From contig NZ_VAHN01000001.1 of the NCBI RefSeq assembly GCF_005796205.1, positions 310,001-374,000 of the forward strand: 64,000 nt of DNA, given 5' to 3'. Below, one piece after another: positions 18,943 through 28,494 of this stretch (position 1 is its first letter; every line of letters starts with the position of its first letter). The position numbers and the translations under genes are program-made. Source of the DNA: Pseudarthrobacter sp. NamE2. GTDB taxonomy: Bacteria > Actinomycetota > Actinomycetes > Actinomycetales > Micrococcaceae. The notes below the pieces were generated by a model. That model was not told the origin of the DNA and ran no database searches. It saw only the letters and a list, made by a program, of their open reading frames with translations.

Positions 18943-20499
18943 TCACTGCTGCTGCTCCGACTGGCGGTCGCGCCAGTTGCTCTCCACCGGCCACACTGAT
19001 ACCCGCTCCCGCACGGCGATGGACGGCCGGGGCAGGCTTTCCACCGGCATCTGCGGCGAGTCGGCCAGGACCCAGGTGTCCTTGGAGCCGCCGCCCTGGC
19101 TGGAGTTCACGATCAGCGAGCCTTCCTTCAGCGCCACCCGCGTCAGCCCGCCGGGAAGCACCCAGACGTTGTCGCCGTCGTTCACCGCGAAGGGGCGAAG
19201 GTCCACGTGCCGCGGGCCGAACTTGTCGCCGCTCAGGGTGGGCACCGTGGAAAGCTGCAGCACGGGCTGGGCGATCCAGCCGCGCGGATCCGCGATGATC
19301 CGCTGCCGCAACGCATCCAGTTCGTCCCTGGAGGCGTCGGCGCCGATGACCAGGCCCTTGCCGCCGGAGCCGTCCACCGGCTTGACCACGAGGTCCGCCA
19401 GGTTGTCCAGGGTGTACTCCCGGGCTTCCTGCTCTTCCAGGCGGTACGTGTCCACGTTCGCGATGACCGGCTCCTCGCCGAGGTAGTACCGGACGAGGTC
19501 CGGCACGTAGCTGTAGACGAGCTTGTCGTCCGCGACGCCGTTGCCGACGGCGTTGGCGATGGTCACGCCGCCGGCGCGGGCGGCGTTGACCAGGCCCGGG
19601 CAGCCCAGCATGGAGTCGGCACGGAACTGCAGCGGGTCCAGGAAGTCGTCGTCGATGCGCTTGTAGATCACGTCTACACGCTGCTCGCCCGCGGTGGTGC
19701 GCATGTAGACGCGGTTGCCGCGGCAGATGAGGTCACGGCCCTCCACCAGCTCCACACCCATCAGGCCGGCCAGCAGCGTGTGCTCAAAATAGGCGCTGTT
19801 GAAGACGCCGGGAGTGAGCACCACGACCGTGGGGTCATCCACCCCGGCGGGTGCGGTTTTGCGCAGCGCGGAGAGGAGCCGGCGCGGGTACTCCTCAACC
19901 GGCCGGATGAGCTGCTGCCCGAACGCCTCGGGCAGGCCCTTGGCCATGGCGCGGCGGTTTTCAAGGACGTAGCTGACCCCCGACGGGACGCGCACGTTGT
20001 CTTCCAGGACCCGGAAGGTGCCCGCGGCGTCGCGGACCACGTCGATGCCGGAGATGTGCACCCGGACGCCGCCGGCGGGTTCGAACCCGTGGACCTGGCG
20101 GTGGAAGTGTGCGCTGGTGGTCACGAGCTGCCGCGGGATCACGCCGTCGGACACCACGGTCATCTTGTCGTACACGTCGTTGAGGAACGCCTCCAGCGCG
20201 CGGACGCGCTGCGCGACGCCGCGCTCCAGGACGTCCCATTCCCCGGCGGGAATGACGCGGGGAACGATGTCCAGCGGGAAGGGGCGCTCTTCCCCGGCGA
20301 AGTCGAAGGTCACTCCGCGGTCCAGGAAGGTGCGGGCCATCGAGTCGGCGCGCGCGCTGACGTCGGCCAGCGAGAGCTTGCGAAGGGCGTCCGCCACCTG
20401 CCCGTAGGAGTCCCTGGCCTGTTGCCCGGGGGCGAACATCTCGTCGTAGGCTCCGGTGCGGCCGGCGGCCTCGGAGTAATCCTGGAATAGGTCTGGCAT
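18943..20499 (-). CDS. Circularly permuted ATP-grasp protein (DUF404/DUF407)
   Basis: 518 residues from ATG 20499, where family similarity begins with MPDLFQDYSEAAGRTGAYDE. Two further in-frame ATGs at 20535 and 20544 would add 12-15 residues. The ATP-grasp core shows NLADLVVKPVDGSGGKGLVIG (about residues 380-400) and IYKRIDDDFLDP. The permuted order marks type 2 CP-ATP-grasp proteins, which are predicted peptide or amide ligases. It heads the cassette followed by alpha-E and transglutaminase, 60 bases and -4 bases apart. The product is unknown. Confidence 0.87.
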   Translation of the reverse strand: MPDLFQDYSEAAGRTGAYDEMFAPGQQARDSYGQVADALRKLSLADVSARADSMARTFLDRGVTFDFAGEERPFPLDIVPRVIPAGEWDVLERGVAQRVRALEAFLNDVYDKMTVVSDGVIPRQLVTTSAHFHRQVHGFEPAGGVRVHISGIDVVRDAAGTFRVLEDNVRVPSGVSYVLENRRAMAKGLPEAFGQQLIRPVEEYPRRLLSALRKTAPAGVDDPTVVVLTPGVFNSAYFEHTLLAGLMGVELVEGRDLICRGNRVYMRTTAGEQRVDVIYKRIDDDFLDPLQFRADSMLGCPGLVNAARAGGVTIANAVGNGVADDKLVYSYVPDLVRYYLGEEPVIANVDTYRLEEQEAREYTLDNLADLVVKPVDGSGGKGLVIGADASRDELDALRQRIIADPRGWIAQPVLQLSTVPTLSGDKFGPRHVDLRPFAVNDGDNVWVLPGGLTRVALKEGSLIVNSSQGGGSKDTWVLADSPQMPVESLPRPSIAVRERVSVWPVESNWRDRQSEQQQ

Positions 20500-20612
20500 G
20501 CCCAATAGCCAACCATCTTTTTGTTTCGAATTCATAAACCGCACGCTGATGTGGCGTGTTGGCGATGCCCGCCGGTTCGCTGTTTCCGGGCCTGATCCTG
20601 CACAGTAGGTGG

Positions 20613-21665
20613 GTGCCCGTCAGCAGAAGCCAGCCAGCGCCCGGGGAAAGCCATCCCCGGGCCGGACGGCTGCTGCCCGGCCTGGCCACCGCCGCGATGG
20701 CCCTGGCGGCCGCGTTCCTGGTCCACTGGCTGGTTCCGGTCCTGCCGGCAATGACCCTCGCCGTGGTGCTGGGCGTCCTGGCCGCCAACCTGCCCGGGGC
20801 CGGTGCCTGGACGGCAGGGCGGGCCAGGCCCGGACTGGACTTCGCAGGCAAGCACCTGATGCGCGGAGGGATCGTGCTGCTCGGCCTGAAAGTGAGCATC
20901 ATGGACGTCCTGGGGCTGGGCTGGCTGGCACTGGTCCTCATCACGGCAGTGGTGGTGGCCGGCTTCGGCGGCACCTACCTGATAGCCCGGCTCTTCCGGC
21001 TGTCCCCGGTGACATCGCTGCTGGTGGCTACCGGATTCTCGATCTGCGGCGCATCCGCCATCGGGGCAGTGGCGGCCGTCCGCCGCATCCGGCATATCGA
21101 CACGGTCCTTCCGGTGGCGCTGGTGACACTGTGCGGCACCCTGGCCATCGGTGTCCTGCCGCTGCTGGTGCATCCCCTGCAGCTGACCGCCCCCGTGTTC
21201 GGTGCGTGGACGGGCGCGTCCGTGCACGACGTTGGCCAAGTAGTGGCCACGGCGCAAACCGCAGGGACAGCGGCGCTGGGCATCGCCGTCGTCGTCAAGC
21301 TCACGCGGGTGCTGCTGCTGGCGCCGGTGGCGGCCCTGGCCGGCACGCACCACCGGTTCTCTGCCAGGCCGGGAAACGGAACCGGGACAGATGGCGCGAA
21401 GCTGCCGCCGGTGGTGCCGCTCTTCGTCCTGGGGTTCGTGGCCATGGTGGGCCTGCGCTCCACTGGGTGGCTGGCGGAGGACTGGCTTGAAGCCGGGGCA
21501 ATGCTGCAGGATGTGCTGCTGGGCGCTGCCCTGTTCGGGCTGGGTTCGGCGGTGCGGATCCGGACCCTGCTGCTGACCGGCGGGCGGGCGCTGCTGGCGG
21601 CCCTGGCATCCTGGCTGTTGATCGCGGTCCTGGGTCTCGCGGCCGCCCTGCTGATCGCCGGGTGA
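20613..21665 (+). CDS. YeiH/UPF0324 family membrane protein (putative sulfate exporter)
   Basis: 350 residues with about ten hydrophobic segments. LMRGGIVLLGLKVS and ATGFSICGASAIGAVAA are typical of the YeiH family, and TGASVHDVGQVVATAQ matches its second conserved half. GTG 20613 was chosen; the frame is open to 20556. The transport role comes only from family annotation. Divergent from the ATP-grasp gene. Confidence 0.82.
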   Translation: MPVSRSQPAPGESHPRAGRLLPGLATAAMALAAAFLVHWLVPVLPAMTLAVVLGVLAANLPGAGAWTAGRARPGLDFAGKHLMRGGIVLLGLKVSIMDVLGLGWLALVLITAVVVAGFGGTYLIARLFRLSPVTSLLVATGFSICGASAIGAVAAVRRIRHIDTVLPVALVTLCGTLAIGVLPLLVHPLQLTAPVFGAWTGASVHDVGQVVATAQTAGTAALGIAVVVKLTRVLLLAPVAALAGTHHRFSARPGNGTGTDGAKLPPVVPLFVLGFVAMVGLRSTGWLAEDWLEAGAMLQDVLLGAALFGLGSAVRIRTLLLTGGRALLAALASWLLIAVLGLAAALLIAG

Positions 21666-21694
21666 GCGGCCGGGCAGCGTGATTAGATAGCTGG

Positions 21695-24328
21695 GTGTCG
21701 AATGAGAATCTGCGGCGGGACGAAGCAGCCGGACGTTCAGCCCTGATCGCCACCACCAGCTACGACGTTTCGCTGGACGTGCGGCAGGCAGCGGACCCGG
21801 ACGTGCCGGGCTACACCACCCGCAGCGTCATCAACTTCACCGCGGCCGAGCCGGGCTCATCCACGTTCCTGGATTTTATCGGCAGCAGCGTCCACAGCGT
21901 GTTCCTCAACGGCAAGGGCCTCCGGGTGGAGGATGTGGTGGACGGGTCCCGGATCCGGCTGGACAACCTGCAGGCGGAGAACCAGGTCACCGTCACCGGC
22001 ACGGCCCTTTACAGCCACTCCGGCGAGGGCATGCACCGGTTCTTCGACCCCGCGGACGGCCAGTGCTACCTCTACACCCAGTACGAACCTGCCGACGCGC
22101 GCCGCGTGTTCGCCAACTTCGAGCAGCCCGACCTCAAGGCGGTGTTCACCTTCCACGTGATGGCGCCGGCTGAATGGCAGGTAGCCTCCAACGGGGTGGA
22201 AACGGCCCGGACCCTGCTCACCAGCGATCCCGCCACGGCGCGCTGGGACTTCGCGGCCACGGAACCCATGTCCACCTACATCACCTCCGTCTTGGCGGGC
22301 CCATATGTCAGGGCGGAGGACCGCTGGCAGGCAACGCTCGACGACGGCACGCACCTTGATGTCCCGCTGGCCCTTTACTGCCGGGCATCCATGGCGGAAT
22401 CCTTCGACCCGGACGAGCTGTTCCGGCTGACGAAGAACGGGCTGGATTTCTTCAACCGGCTGTTCGCCTTCCCGTACCCCTGGGGCAAGTACGACCAGGC
22501 CTTTGTGCCCGAGTACAACCTGGGCGCGATGGAGAACCCCGGACTGGTCACCTTCACCGAAAGCTACGTGTTCACGTCCCGCGCCACGGACGCGCAGTAC
22601 CAGGGCCGCGCGAACACGCTGATGCACGAGATGGCGCACATGTGGTTCGGCGACCTGGTGACCATGCAGTGGTGGGACGACCTGTGGCTGAAGGAGTCCT
22701 TCGCCGATTACATGGGCACGCTGGGCGTGGACCGGGCCACGGACTGGAAGTCTGCGTGGGTCAACTTCGCCAACAAGCGCAAGGCCTGGGCCTACGTCCA
22801 GGACCAGCTGCCCACCACGCATCCGATCGTGGCGGACATTCCGGACCTGGAAGCGGCCAAGCAGAACTTCGACGGCATCACCTACGCCAAGGGCGCGTCA
22901 GTGCTGAAGCAACTGGTCGCGTACGTGGGCTTCGACGCGTTCGTTGCCGGTTCCCGCGAATACTTCCGCCAGCACGCGTACGGCAACACAACGCTGTCGG
23001 ACCTGCTGGCGGCCCTCAGCGCCGCCTCCGGACGGGACCTTGCGGGCTGGGCCCGGCAATGGCTGCAGACCTCCGGGATCTCCACCCTCTCCCTGGAGCT
23101 GGCGGACGGAAAGGGGAACGACGACGGCGCCCTGGGCGCGGTGACAATCGTCCAGGAAGCCTTGGACCCAGTTACGGGACGCTCCGAGCCGCGGCCGCAC
23201 CGGCTCCGGCTGGGGCTGTACGACTTCGACGAATCCGGTGCACTGGTCCGCACCGACAGCCTGGAAACCGACATGGCAGGGGACTCAACGCCCGTGCCGG
23301 AACTGGCCGGAAGGCCCCGGCCTGCGCTGCTGCTTCTCAACGACGACGACCTGACGTACGCCAAGGTGCGCCTTGACCCGGTGTCCCTCGCAACGGTGTT
23401 GGGGTCGCTGGACAGGCTTCCCGATCCCATGGCCCGGGCGCTCTGCTGGACGGCGTTATGGAACGCGACCAGGGACGGCGAAAGTCCGGCAGCACGGTAT
23501 GTGGATGCGGTGGCATCCTTCAGTCCCGCTGAAAGCGGGATAGGCGTGCTGCTGACCGTGCTTGAGAACGCCTGCACCGCCGTCGAACGCTACACTGCCC
23601 CGGCGGCGCGGCATGCCGTGCGCTCCGCCCTCCTGGCAGCGGTGGAAGCTGAACTTGACCGGGCGGAACCGGGGTCGGACCACCAGCTCGCCTGGGCGCG
23701 CACCCTCGCAACCCTCAGCAGGCAGGATGCTGCCCTTCTTCCCCGGCTGCGTGGCCTGCTGGACGGCACGGCCCCCGTGCAGGGCCTGGCGGTGGATGCG
23801 GAGCTGCGCTGGCATTTCTGGCATGCGCTGGCGGCAAACGGGCAGGCTACCCTTGCCGAACTCGATGCCGAACTGGCACGCGACACAACTGCCTCGGGAC
23901 GCGCCGGGCATGCAACGGCAGCCGCCGCACGGCCGGATCTGGCTGTCAAGGCTGCCGCGTGGCAGGAAGCCGTGCACGGCCAGGCGCTGTCCAACCAGCT
24001 GCTCAGCGCAACCATCAGCGGCTTCAACACTGCGCCGGCGGAACTGCTGGCGCAGTACGTCGAACCCTACTTCGGCTGTCTGCGGGATGTCTGGGAGAGC
24101 CGCAGCATCGAGATCGCCGGCCGCATTGTCCGCGGCCTGTTTCCCCAGGACCAGGACCTGGCGGACGGGATGGAGCCGGCCGGACACCCCGTGGTACGCC
24201 GGACGGACGAATGGCTGGCGGCCAATCCCGACGCTCCGCGCGCACTGCGCCGGATCATCGTGGAGCAGCGCAGCCACCTGCTGCGGGCACTCACGGCGCA
24301 GGCCGCCGTCGTGGTTTCCCCCGCCTGA
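21695..24328 (+). CDS. pepN: Aminopeptidase N (M1 metallopeptidase)
   Basis: 877 residues, GTG 21695. LGAMENPGLVTF (about residue 277) is the M1 exopeptidase GAMEN motif, HEMAHMWFGD (about 310) gives the HExxH zinc site, and the second zinc Glu lies in LKESFADY 22 residues later. The C-terminal ERAP1-like helical domain fills the last ~400 residues. No signal peptide, so cytoplasmic. Releases N-terminal residues from peptides. Confidence 0.95.
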   Translation: MSNENLRRDEAAGRSALIATTSYDVSLDVRQAADPDVPGYTTRSVINFTAAEPGSSTFLDFIGSSVHSVFLNGKGLRVEDVVDGSRIRLDNLQAENQVTVTGTALYSHSGEGMHRFFDPADGQCYLYTQYEPADARRVFANFEQPDLKAVFTFHVMAPAEWQVASNGVETARTLLTSDPATARWDFAATEPMSTYITSVLAGPYVRAEDRWQATLDDGTHLDVPLALYCRASMAESFDPDELFRLTKNGLDFFNRLFAFPYPWGKYDQAFVPEYNLGAMENPGLVTFTESYVFTSRATDAQYQGRANTLMHEMAHMWFGDLVTMQWWDDLWLKESFADYMGTLGVDRATDWKSAWVNFANKRKAWAYVQDQLPTTHPIVADIPDLEAAKQNFDGITYAKGASVLKQLVAYVGFDAFVAGSREYFRQHAYGNTTLSDLLAALSAASGRDLAGWARQWLQTSGISTLSLELADGKGNDDGALGAVTIVQEALDPVTGRSEPRPHRLRLGLYDFDESGALVRTDSLETDMAGDSTPVPELAGRPRPALLLLNDDDLTYAKVRLDPVSLATVLGSLDRLPDPMARALCWTALWNATRDGESPAARYVDAVASFSPAESGIGVLLTVLENACTAVERYTAPAARHAVRSALLAAVEAELDRAEPGSDHQLAWARTLATLSRQDAALLPRLRGLLDGTAPVQGLAVDAELRWHFWHALAANGQATLAELDAELARDTTASGRAGHATAAAARPDLAVKAAAWQEAVHGQALSNQLLSATISGFNTAPAELLAQYVEPYFGCLRDVWESRSIEIAGRIVRGLFPQDQDLADGMEPAGHPVVRRTDEWLAANPDAPRALRRIIVEQRSHLLRALTAQAAVVVSPA

Positions 24329-24347
24329 ACCACGCTGCACGGTGGCG

Positions 24348-25442
24348 TCACGGCACCCGGCGGAGCCACTCCTCCCTGCCGAACTTGGTGGCAACACGCT
24401 CCCGGGCTGCCGCCAGTTCGCCCACAGTCAGTGCTGACGGGGTGGCGCCGTACCGCTCCGTGAACACGTCCATCATCGCCGCAATGATCTCCGTGCGGGC
24501 TAGGCCGGTCTGCCGGCGGAGCGGGTCCACCCGCTTCCTGGCGCTGCGCGTGCCCTTGTCGGACAGCTTTTCCTTGCCGATGCGCAGGACTTCCACCATT
24601 TTGTCGGCGTCGATGTCGTAGCTCATGGTGACGTGGTGCAGCATGCCGCCGTTCGCCAGCCGCTTTTGCGCCGCGCCGCCGATCTTGCCCTGGTCCGTGG
24701 CAATGTCGTTGAGCGGGACGTAGAAGGCAGTGATGCCAAGCTTTTCCAGTGCGGCCATCACCCAGGCGTCAAGGAACGGGTAGGAATCGGCGAAGCTGAG
24801 GCCGTCCACCAGCGTCTGCGGAAGGTACAGCGAGTAGGTGATGCAGTTGCCGGCTTCCATGAACATCGCTCCCCCGCCGCTGATGCGCCGGACCACCTTG
24901 ATGCCGTGCTTCGACACGCCGTGCGGGTCCACCTCGTTCCGCACGGACTGGAAGCTCCCAATGACCACGGACGGCTCCTCCCAGTCCCAGAACCGGAGCG
25001 TGGGGTTCCGCCGGCCGGCACCCACCTCTTCCGTGAGAACTTCATCCAGCGCGACGTTGATCTCGGTGGGCAGGACTGCGGGACCGATGATGTTCCAGTG
25101 GTGGTCCGCCCAGGAAGTGGCCTTCGCCAGCGCGCGGCGGACCGTGACGGCCACAGCCTCCGGTGAGAATCCGAACAGGGCGGCGTCCGCCGGAAGGGCC
25201 GCTGTTACTGCCGCCGCAAGATCGGCGGCAGAGGTTGACTCCGGCAGGCCGGTCAGGGCGCGGTTGATGTCCAGCAGGGCTTCGTCCGGCTCGAGGAAGA
25301 AGTCACCGCTGATGGAGACCCCGGCGAGCTGCCCGTCGGTGACGGTGAGGTCCGCAACCACCAGCTTCCCGCCCGGGACCTTGTACTCGCCGTGCAGGCG
25401 CTGGTTCGAGGAGGGACTCATGTCAGGATGCTGGTTGGTCAT
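24348..25442 (-). CDS. Lipoate-protein ligase A family protein
   Basis: 364 residues. The catalytic domain has NPTLRFWDWEEPSVVIGSFQ, VVRRISGGGAMFME (the lipoate-binding RRxSGGGAV-like loop) and DQGKIGGAAQKR with the ligase Lys. About 65 residues precede it that look like the accessory domain normally found after the ligase domain (HGEYKVPGGKLVVADLTV...GDFF). ATG 25442 has GGGGGAGG 9 bases upstream; ATG 25451 and 25421 are alternatives. Probably attaches lipoate, or octanoate, to dehydrogenase E2 or GcvH. Confidence 0.83.
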   Translation of the reverse strand: MTNQHPDMSPSSNQRLHGEYKVPGGKLVVADLTVTDGQLAGVSISGDFFLEPDEALLDINRALTGLPESTSAADLAAAVTAALPADAALFGFSPEAVAVTVRRALAKATSWADHHWNIIGPAVLPTEINVALDEVLTEEVGAGRRNPTLRFWDWEEPSVVIGSFQSVRNEVDPHGVSKHGIKVVRRISGGGAMFMEAGNCITYSLYLPQTLVDGLSFADSYPFLDAWVMAALEKLGITAFYVPLNDIATDQGKIGGAAQKRLANGGMLHHVTMSYDIDADKMVEVLRIGKEKLSDKGTRSARKRVDPLRRQTGLARTEIIAAMMDVFTERYGATPSALTVGELAAARERVATKFGREEWLRRVP

Positions 25443-25484
25443 GCGTCCCATCCTCCCCCGAACCGGGGCCGGGTGTTAAAGGGA

Positions 25485-25514
25485 AAGGCCCGCACCGTTT
25501 CCGGTGCGGGCCTT
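25485..25514. terminator. Terminator after the L31 gene
   Basis: Thirteen-base perfect arms 25485-25497 and 25502-25514 around a 4-base loop; ends in ggcctt and lies 21 bases beyond the leftward rpmE2 stop. Confidence 0.75.
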
Positions 25515-25535
25515 CCTGGTAAGCCTGGGCAGGAA

Positions 25536-25793
25536 TTACTTCTTGCCGCCGAAGCCCTTGAAGCGAGCGTTGAAGCGCTCGACACGGCCGGCGGAGTCCA
25601 TGATGCGCTGCTTGCCCGTGTAAAACGGGTGGGACTCGGACGAAATTTCGACGTCGATAACCGGGTAGGTGTTGCCGTCTTCCCACTCGATGGTCTTCGA
25701 GGAAGACACGGTGGAGCGGGTCAGGAACTTCGTGCCGGAAGCCAGGTCGTTGAAAACAACAGCTTCGTACTTCGGGTGGATCTCAGACTTCAT
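25536..25793 (-). CDS. rpmE2: 50S ribosomal protein L31 type B
   Basis: 85 residues, starting [16 protein letters not shown], with SHPFYTGKQ in the middle and a basic tail FKGFGGKK. It has no cysteines, so it is the zinc-independent type B form. In many actinobacteria such paralogues are controlled by Zur; I saw no clear Zur box in the 97 bases upstream. A strong hairpin terminator follows. Confidence 0.95.
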   Translation of the reverse strand: MKSEIHPKYEAVVFNDLASGTKFLTRSTVSSSKTIEWEDGNTYPVIDVEISSESHPFYTGKQRIMDSAGRVERFNARFKGFGGKK

Positions 25794-25890
25794 AATTGGA
25801 CCTTTGTTCGCGCAGCTGGATTTTGCCAGCTGCCAGGTATGAATGGGATGGTCCGTTCCGCGCAGTCAGGGCAGGACGGCCAGCTACCAA

Positions 25891-26754
25891 TCATAGCCGA
25901 TGCGGGGAGGGCTGGCGAACCGGGAGTCCCTGCCGCGCGGCGTCCTGGTCCCGTGCGCGGAGTTCCCAGAAAGCCACTGCTGACGCTGCGGCGACGTTGA
26001 GCGAGTCCACGCCGCTGCGCATGGGGATTTTGACGGCGAGGTCGACGGCGGCAAGCGTCTCTGCGCTCATGCCGGCGCCTTCGGTGCCGAGCACCAGGGC
26101 GAGTTTCTCCGGATTGCGGGCTGCCACGGCATCCACGTCCTGGGCGTCCTCGGTCAGCTCCAGGGCAGCGACAGTGAAACCCTGGTCCTTCAGCACCTGA
26201 AGGTCCTGCGGCCAGCTGTCCAGGCGCGCCCACGGCACCTGGAAGACCGTGCCCATGCTGACCCGGACGCTCCGCCGGTACAACGGGTCGCCGCACCGAG
26301 GCGAAACCAGGACGGCGTCAATGTCCAGTGCGGCTGCGGACCGGAAGATGGCACCCACGTTGGTGTGGTCCACAATGTCCTCCAGCACGGCCACCCGCCG
26401 GGCGCCGGCCAGCAGTCCGGGCAGGGGCACGGGTGCGGGGCGCTGCATGGCCGCCATGGCGCCTCGGTGCAGGTGGAAGCCGGTGATCTCCTCGAGCAGG
26501 GCCGCCTTCCCCACAAAGACCGGTACGTCCGGATGCGCCTGGAACACGTCGTCGAGGTCCCCAAGCCATTTCTCGGCGAGGAAAAATGACCGGGGCTGGT
26601 GCCCTGCGGCAAGGGCGCGGCGGAGGACCCTGGACGATTCGGCGATGTACATCCCCTCCGCCGGCTCACGGAGCTTGCGGAGGTGGACGTCGGTGAGCCG
26701 GGTGTAGTCGGACACCCGCGGATCGTCCGCGGAGTCGAGGTAGTGGATTGTCAC
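25891..26754 (-). CDS. TrmH/SpoU family RNA 2'-O-methyltransferase
   Basis: 287 residues. The SPOUT knot motifs are all present: DHTNVGAIFRSAAAL (motif 1), LVLGTEGAGM (motif 2) and IPMRSGVDSLNVAAASAV (motif 3). The N-terminal ~115 residues form the usual RNA-binding substrate domain. Methylates a ribose in tRNA or rRNA using SAM; the site is unknown. Lies 7 bases after the TauE gene on the same strand. Confidence 0.9.
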   Translation of the reverse strand: MTIHYLDSADDPRVSDYTRLTDVHLRKLREPAEGMYIAESSRVLRRALAAGHQPRSFFLAEKWLGDLDDVFQAHPDVPVFVGKAALLEEITGFHLHRGAMAAMQRPAPVPLPGLLAGARRVAVLEDIVDHTNVGAIFRSAAALDIDAVLVSPRCGDPLYRRSVRVSMGTVFQVPWARLDSWPQDLQVLKDQGFTVAALELTEDAQDVDAVAARNPEKLALVLGTEGAGMSAETLAAVDLAVKIPMRSGVDSLNVAAASAVAFWELRARDQDAARQGLPVRQPSPHRL

Positions 26755-26761
26755 CGGGTGA

Positions 26762-27547
26762 TTATCGCAGCAGATCCGCGATCATGAAGCCCATGGCCAC
26801 CAGCCCCAGGACCAGGATCACCGACCGCAGGACTATGGGTGACAGCCGGCGGCCCACCCTGGCTCCCAGGAGCCCGCCGATGCTGGAGCTGATCGCGATC
26901 AGCAACACCACCAGCCAGTTGATCCGGTCGAATGCGAACAGCATGTAGGACACCGCTGCCACCAGGTTCACGCCCAGGACCAGGATGTTCTTCATGGCGT
27001 TGGCATTCTGGATGGTGCCCGTGAGGAAGACGCCCAGGATGCCCACCAGCAGGATGCCCTGGGCGGCAACGAAGTATCCGCCGTAAACCCCGGCAAGATA
27101 CACCAGCACCACCAGGAGGATTCCGTGGCGTTTGTCGCGCACCGCGTGCTCCGGATTTTCCTCGCGGTTCCGGACCCACGCCTGCAGCCGGGGCTGGAAC
27201 ACCACCATCAGGAGGGCCAGGACAATGAGGACGGGCGCGGCGTAGTGGAAGACTTCCTCCGGCAGGTGCAGCAGCAGCCACGCGCCGGAGATGCCGCCGA
27301 GGAGCGAGGCCGGCAGGAGCCGGAGCAGCTGCCGGCCTCGGCCTTTCAGCTCCCTGCGGTACCCAAAGGCCCCCGCGGCGCCGCCCGCCACGAGTCCCAT
27401 GGCGTTGCTCATGGATGCGACGACGGGAGTGATGCCCAGTGCGATAAGCACCGGGAAGGTCACCAGGGTGCCGGAGCCGACCACCGCGTTGATGGTGCCG
27501 GCCCACAGGCCGGCGACGGACACAAAAATACTGCCGAGCAGGTCCAA
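26762..27547 (-). CDS. TauE/SafE family membrane permease
   Basis: 261 residues with about eight hydrophobic segments in two repeats (GSGTLVTFPVLIALG early, GILLVGILGVFLTG later), as in the TauE/SafE (DUF81) anion exporter family. The start shown is TTG 27547 and is uncertain. Follows the ABC ATPase gene by 14 bases. Substrate unknown; family members move sulfite or sulfonates. Confidence 0.85.
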   Translation of the reverse strand: MDLLGSIFVSVAGLWAGTINAVVGSGTLVTFPVLIALGITPVVASMSNAMGLVAGGAAGAFGYRRELKGRGRQLLRLLPASLLGGISGAWLLLHLPEEVFHYAAPVLIVLALLMVVFQPRLQAWVRNREENPEHAVRDKRHGILLVVLVYLAGVYGGYFVAAQGILLVGILGVFLTGTIQNANAMKNILVLGVNLVAAVSYMLFAFDRINWLVVLLIAISSSIGGLLGARVGRRLSPIVLRSVILVLGLVAMGFMIADLLR

Positions 27548-27561
27548 GGAGCGGGTGCCGC

Positions 27562-28347
27562 CTAGCGGCGGGCGGTGGCGGAGTAACGGCCGGCATTCTC
27601 CGTGACATCCAGGGGCAGGCCGAACGTGGCGCTGAGGTGTTCATCGGTGAGGACCTCGGCGATGGGGCCGGCCGCCACCACGCCGCCGTCGCGCAGCAGC
27701 ATGGCGTGGGTGAATCCCGGCGGGACTTCCTCCAGGTGGTGGGTCACCAGGACCATGGCCGGCGCCGCTTCGTCGCTGGCAAGTTCGCCCAGCTTATGGA
27801 CAAGTTCCTCGCGGCCGCCGAGGTCAAGGCCGGCGGCGGGTTCATCCAGCAGCAGCAGTTCGGGATCGGTCATGAGGGCGCGTGCGATCTGGACGCGCTT
27901 GCGTTCGCCTTCGGACAGGGTGGCGAAGGTCCGGTTCAGCAGCGGGCCCATCCCCCAGTCGTTCAGCAGCCGGAAAGCCCGGCGCTCGTCGTCGCGCTCG
28001 TAGCCTTCACGCCAGCGCCCGGTCACGCCGTACGCGGCGGTGACCACTACGTTCAGGACGTTCTCGTGTTCGGGAATCTGGGTGGCCAGGGCTGCCGAGG
28101 AGAGGCCGATGCGCGGACGGAGTTCGAAGACGTCCACACGGCCCAGGGTCTCGTCGAGGATGCCGGCCGTGCCGCTGCTCGGGTGGAGGCGCGCGGCTGC
28201 GATCTGGAGGAGGGTGGTCTTGCCGGCACCGTTGGGGCCCAGGATGACCCAGCGTTCGCCCTCATTGACTTCCCAGTCGATCTTGTCCAGCAGGGTCTTC
28301 TTACCTCGGACAACGCTGACGGAAGACAATTCCAGAACATCACTCAT
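27562..28347 (-). CDS. ABC transporter ATP-binding protein
   Basis: 261 residues. Walker A GPNGAGKTT, signature LSEGERKRVQIARAL, Walker B LLLLDEPAAGLDLGG and the H-loop VTHHLEE are intact. The signature has LSEGE rather than LSGGQ. No matching permease lies beside it, so it may serve another transporter or act alone, as do the YlmA-type ATPases. First gene of a leftward operon with the TauE and TrmH genes. ATG 28347 has GGAG upstream. Confidence 0.88.
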   Translation of the reverse strand: MSDVLELSSVSVVRGKKTLLDKIDWEVNEGERWVILGPNGAGKTTLLQIAAARLHPSSGTAGILDETLGRVDVFELRPRIGLSSAALATQIPEHENVLNVVVTAAYGVTGRWREGYERDDERRAFRLLNDWGMGPLLNRTFATLSEGERKRVQIARALMTDPELLLLDEPAAGLDLGGREELVHKLGELASDEAAPAMVLVTHHLEEVPPGFTHAMLLRDGGVVAAGPIAEVLTDEHLSATFGLPLDVTENAGRYSATARR

Positions 28348-28494
28348 AGGAGTAGACACTAGGACAAAAAAGAGGCGGACTGATAACCGGTGCCAGGGCG
28401 CTGAAACGCCCGGTTTGCCGGGGTCACCGGGGCATTGCCGGCCGGGGCGCAACCAATTCAGGGGACGGTGCCGGCACTCGATAAGATTGCACGC

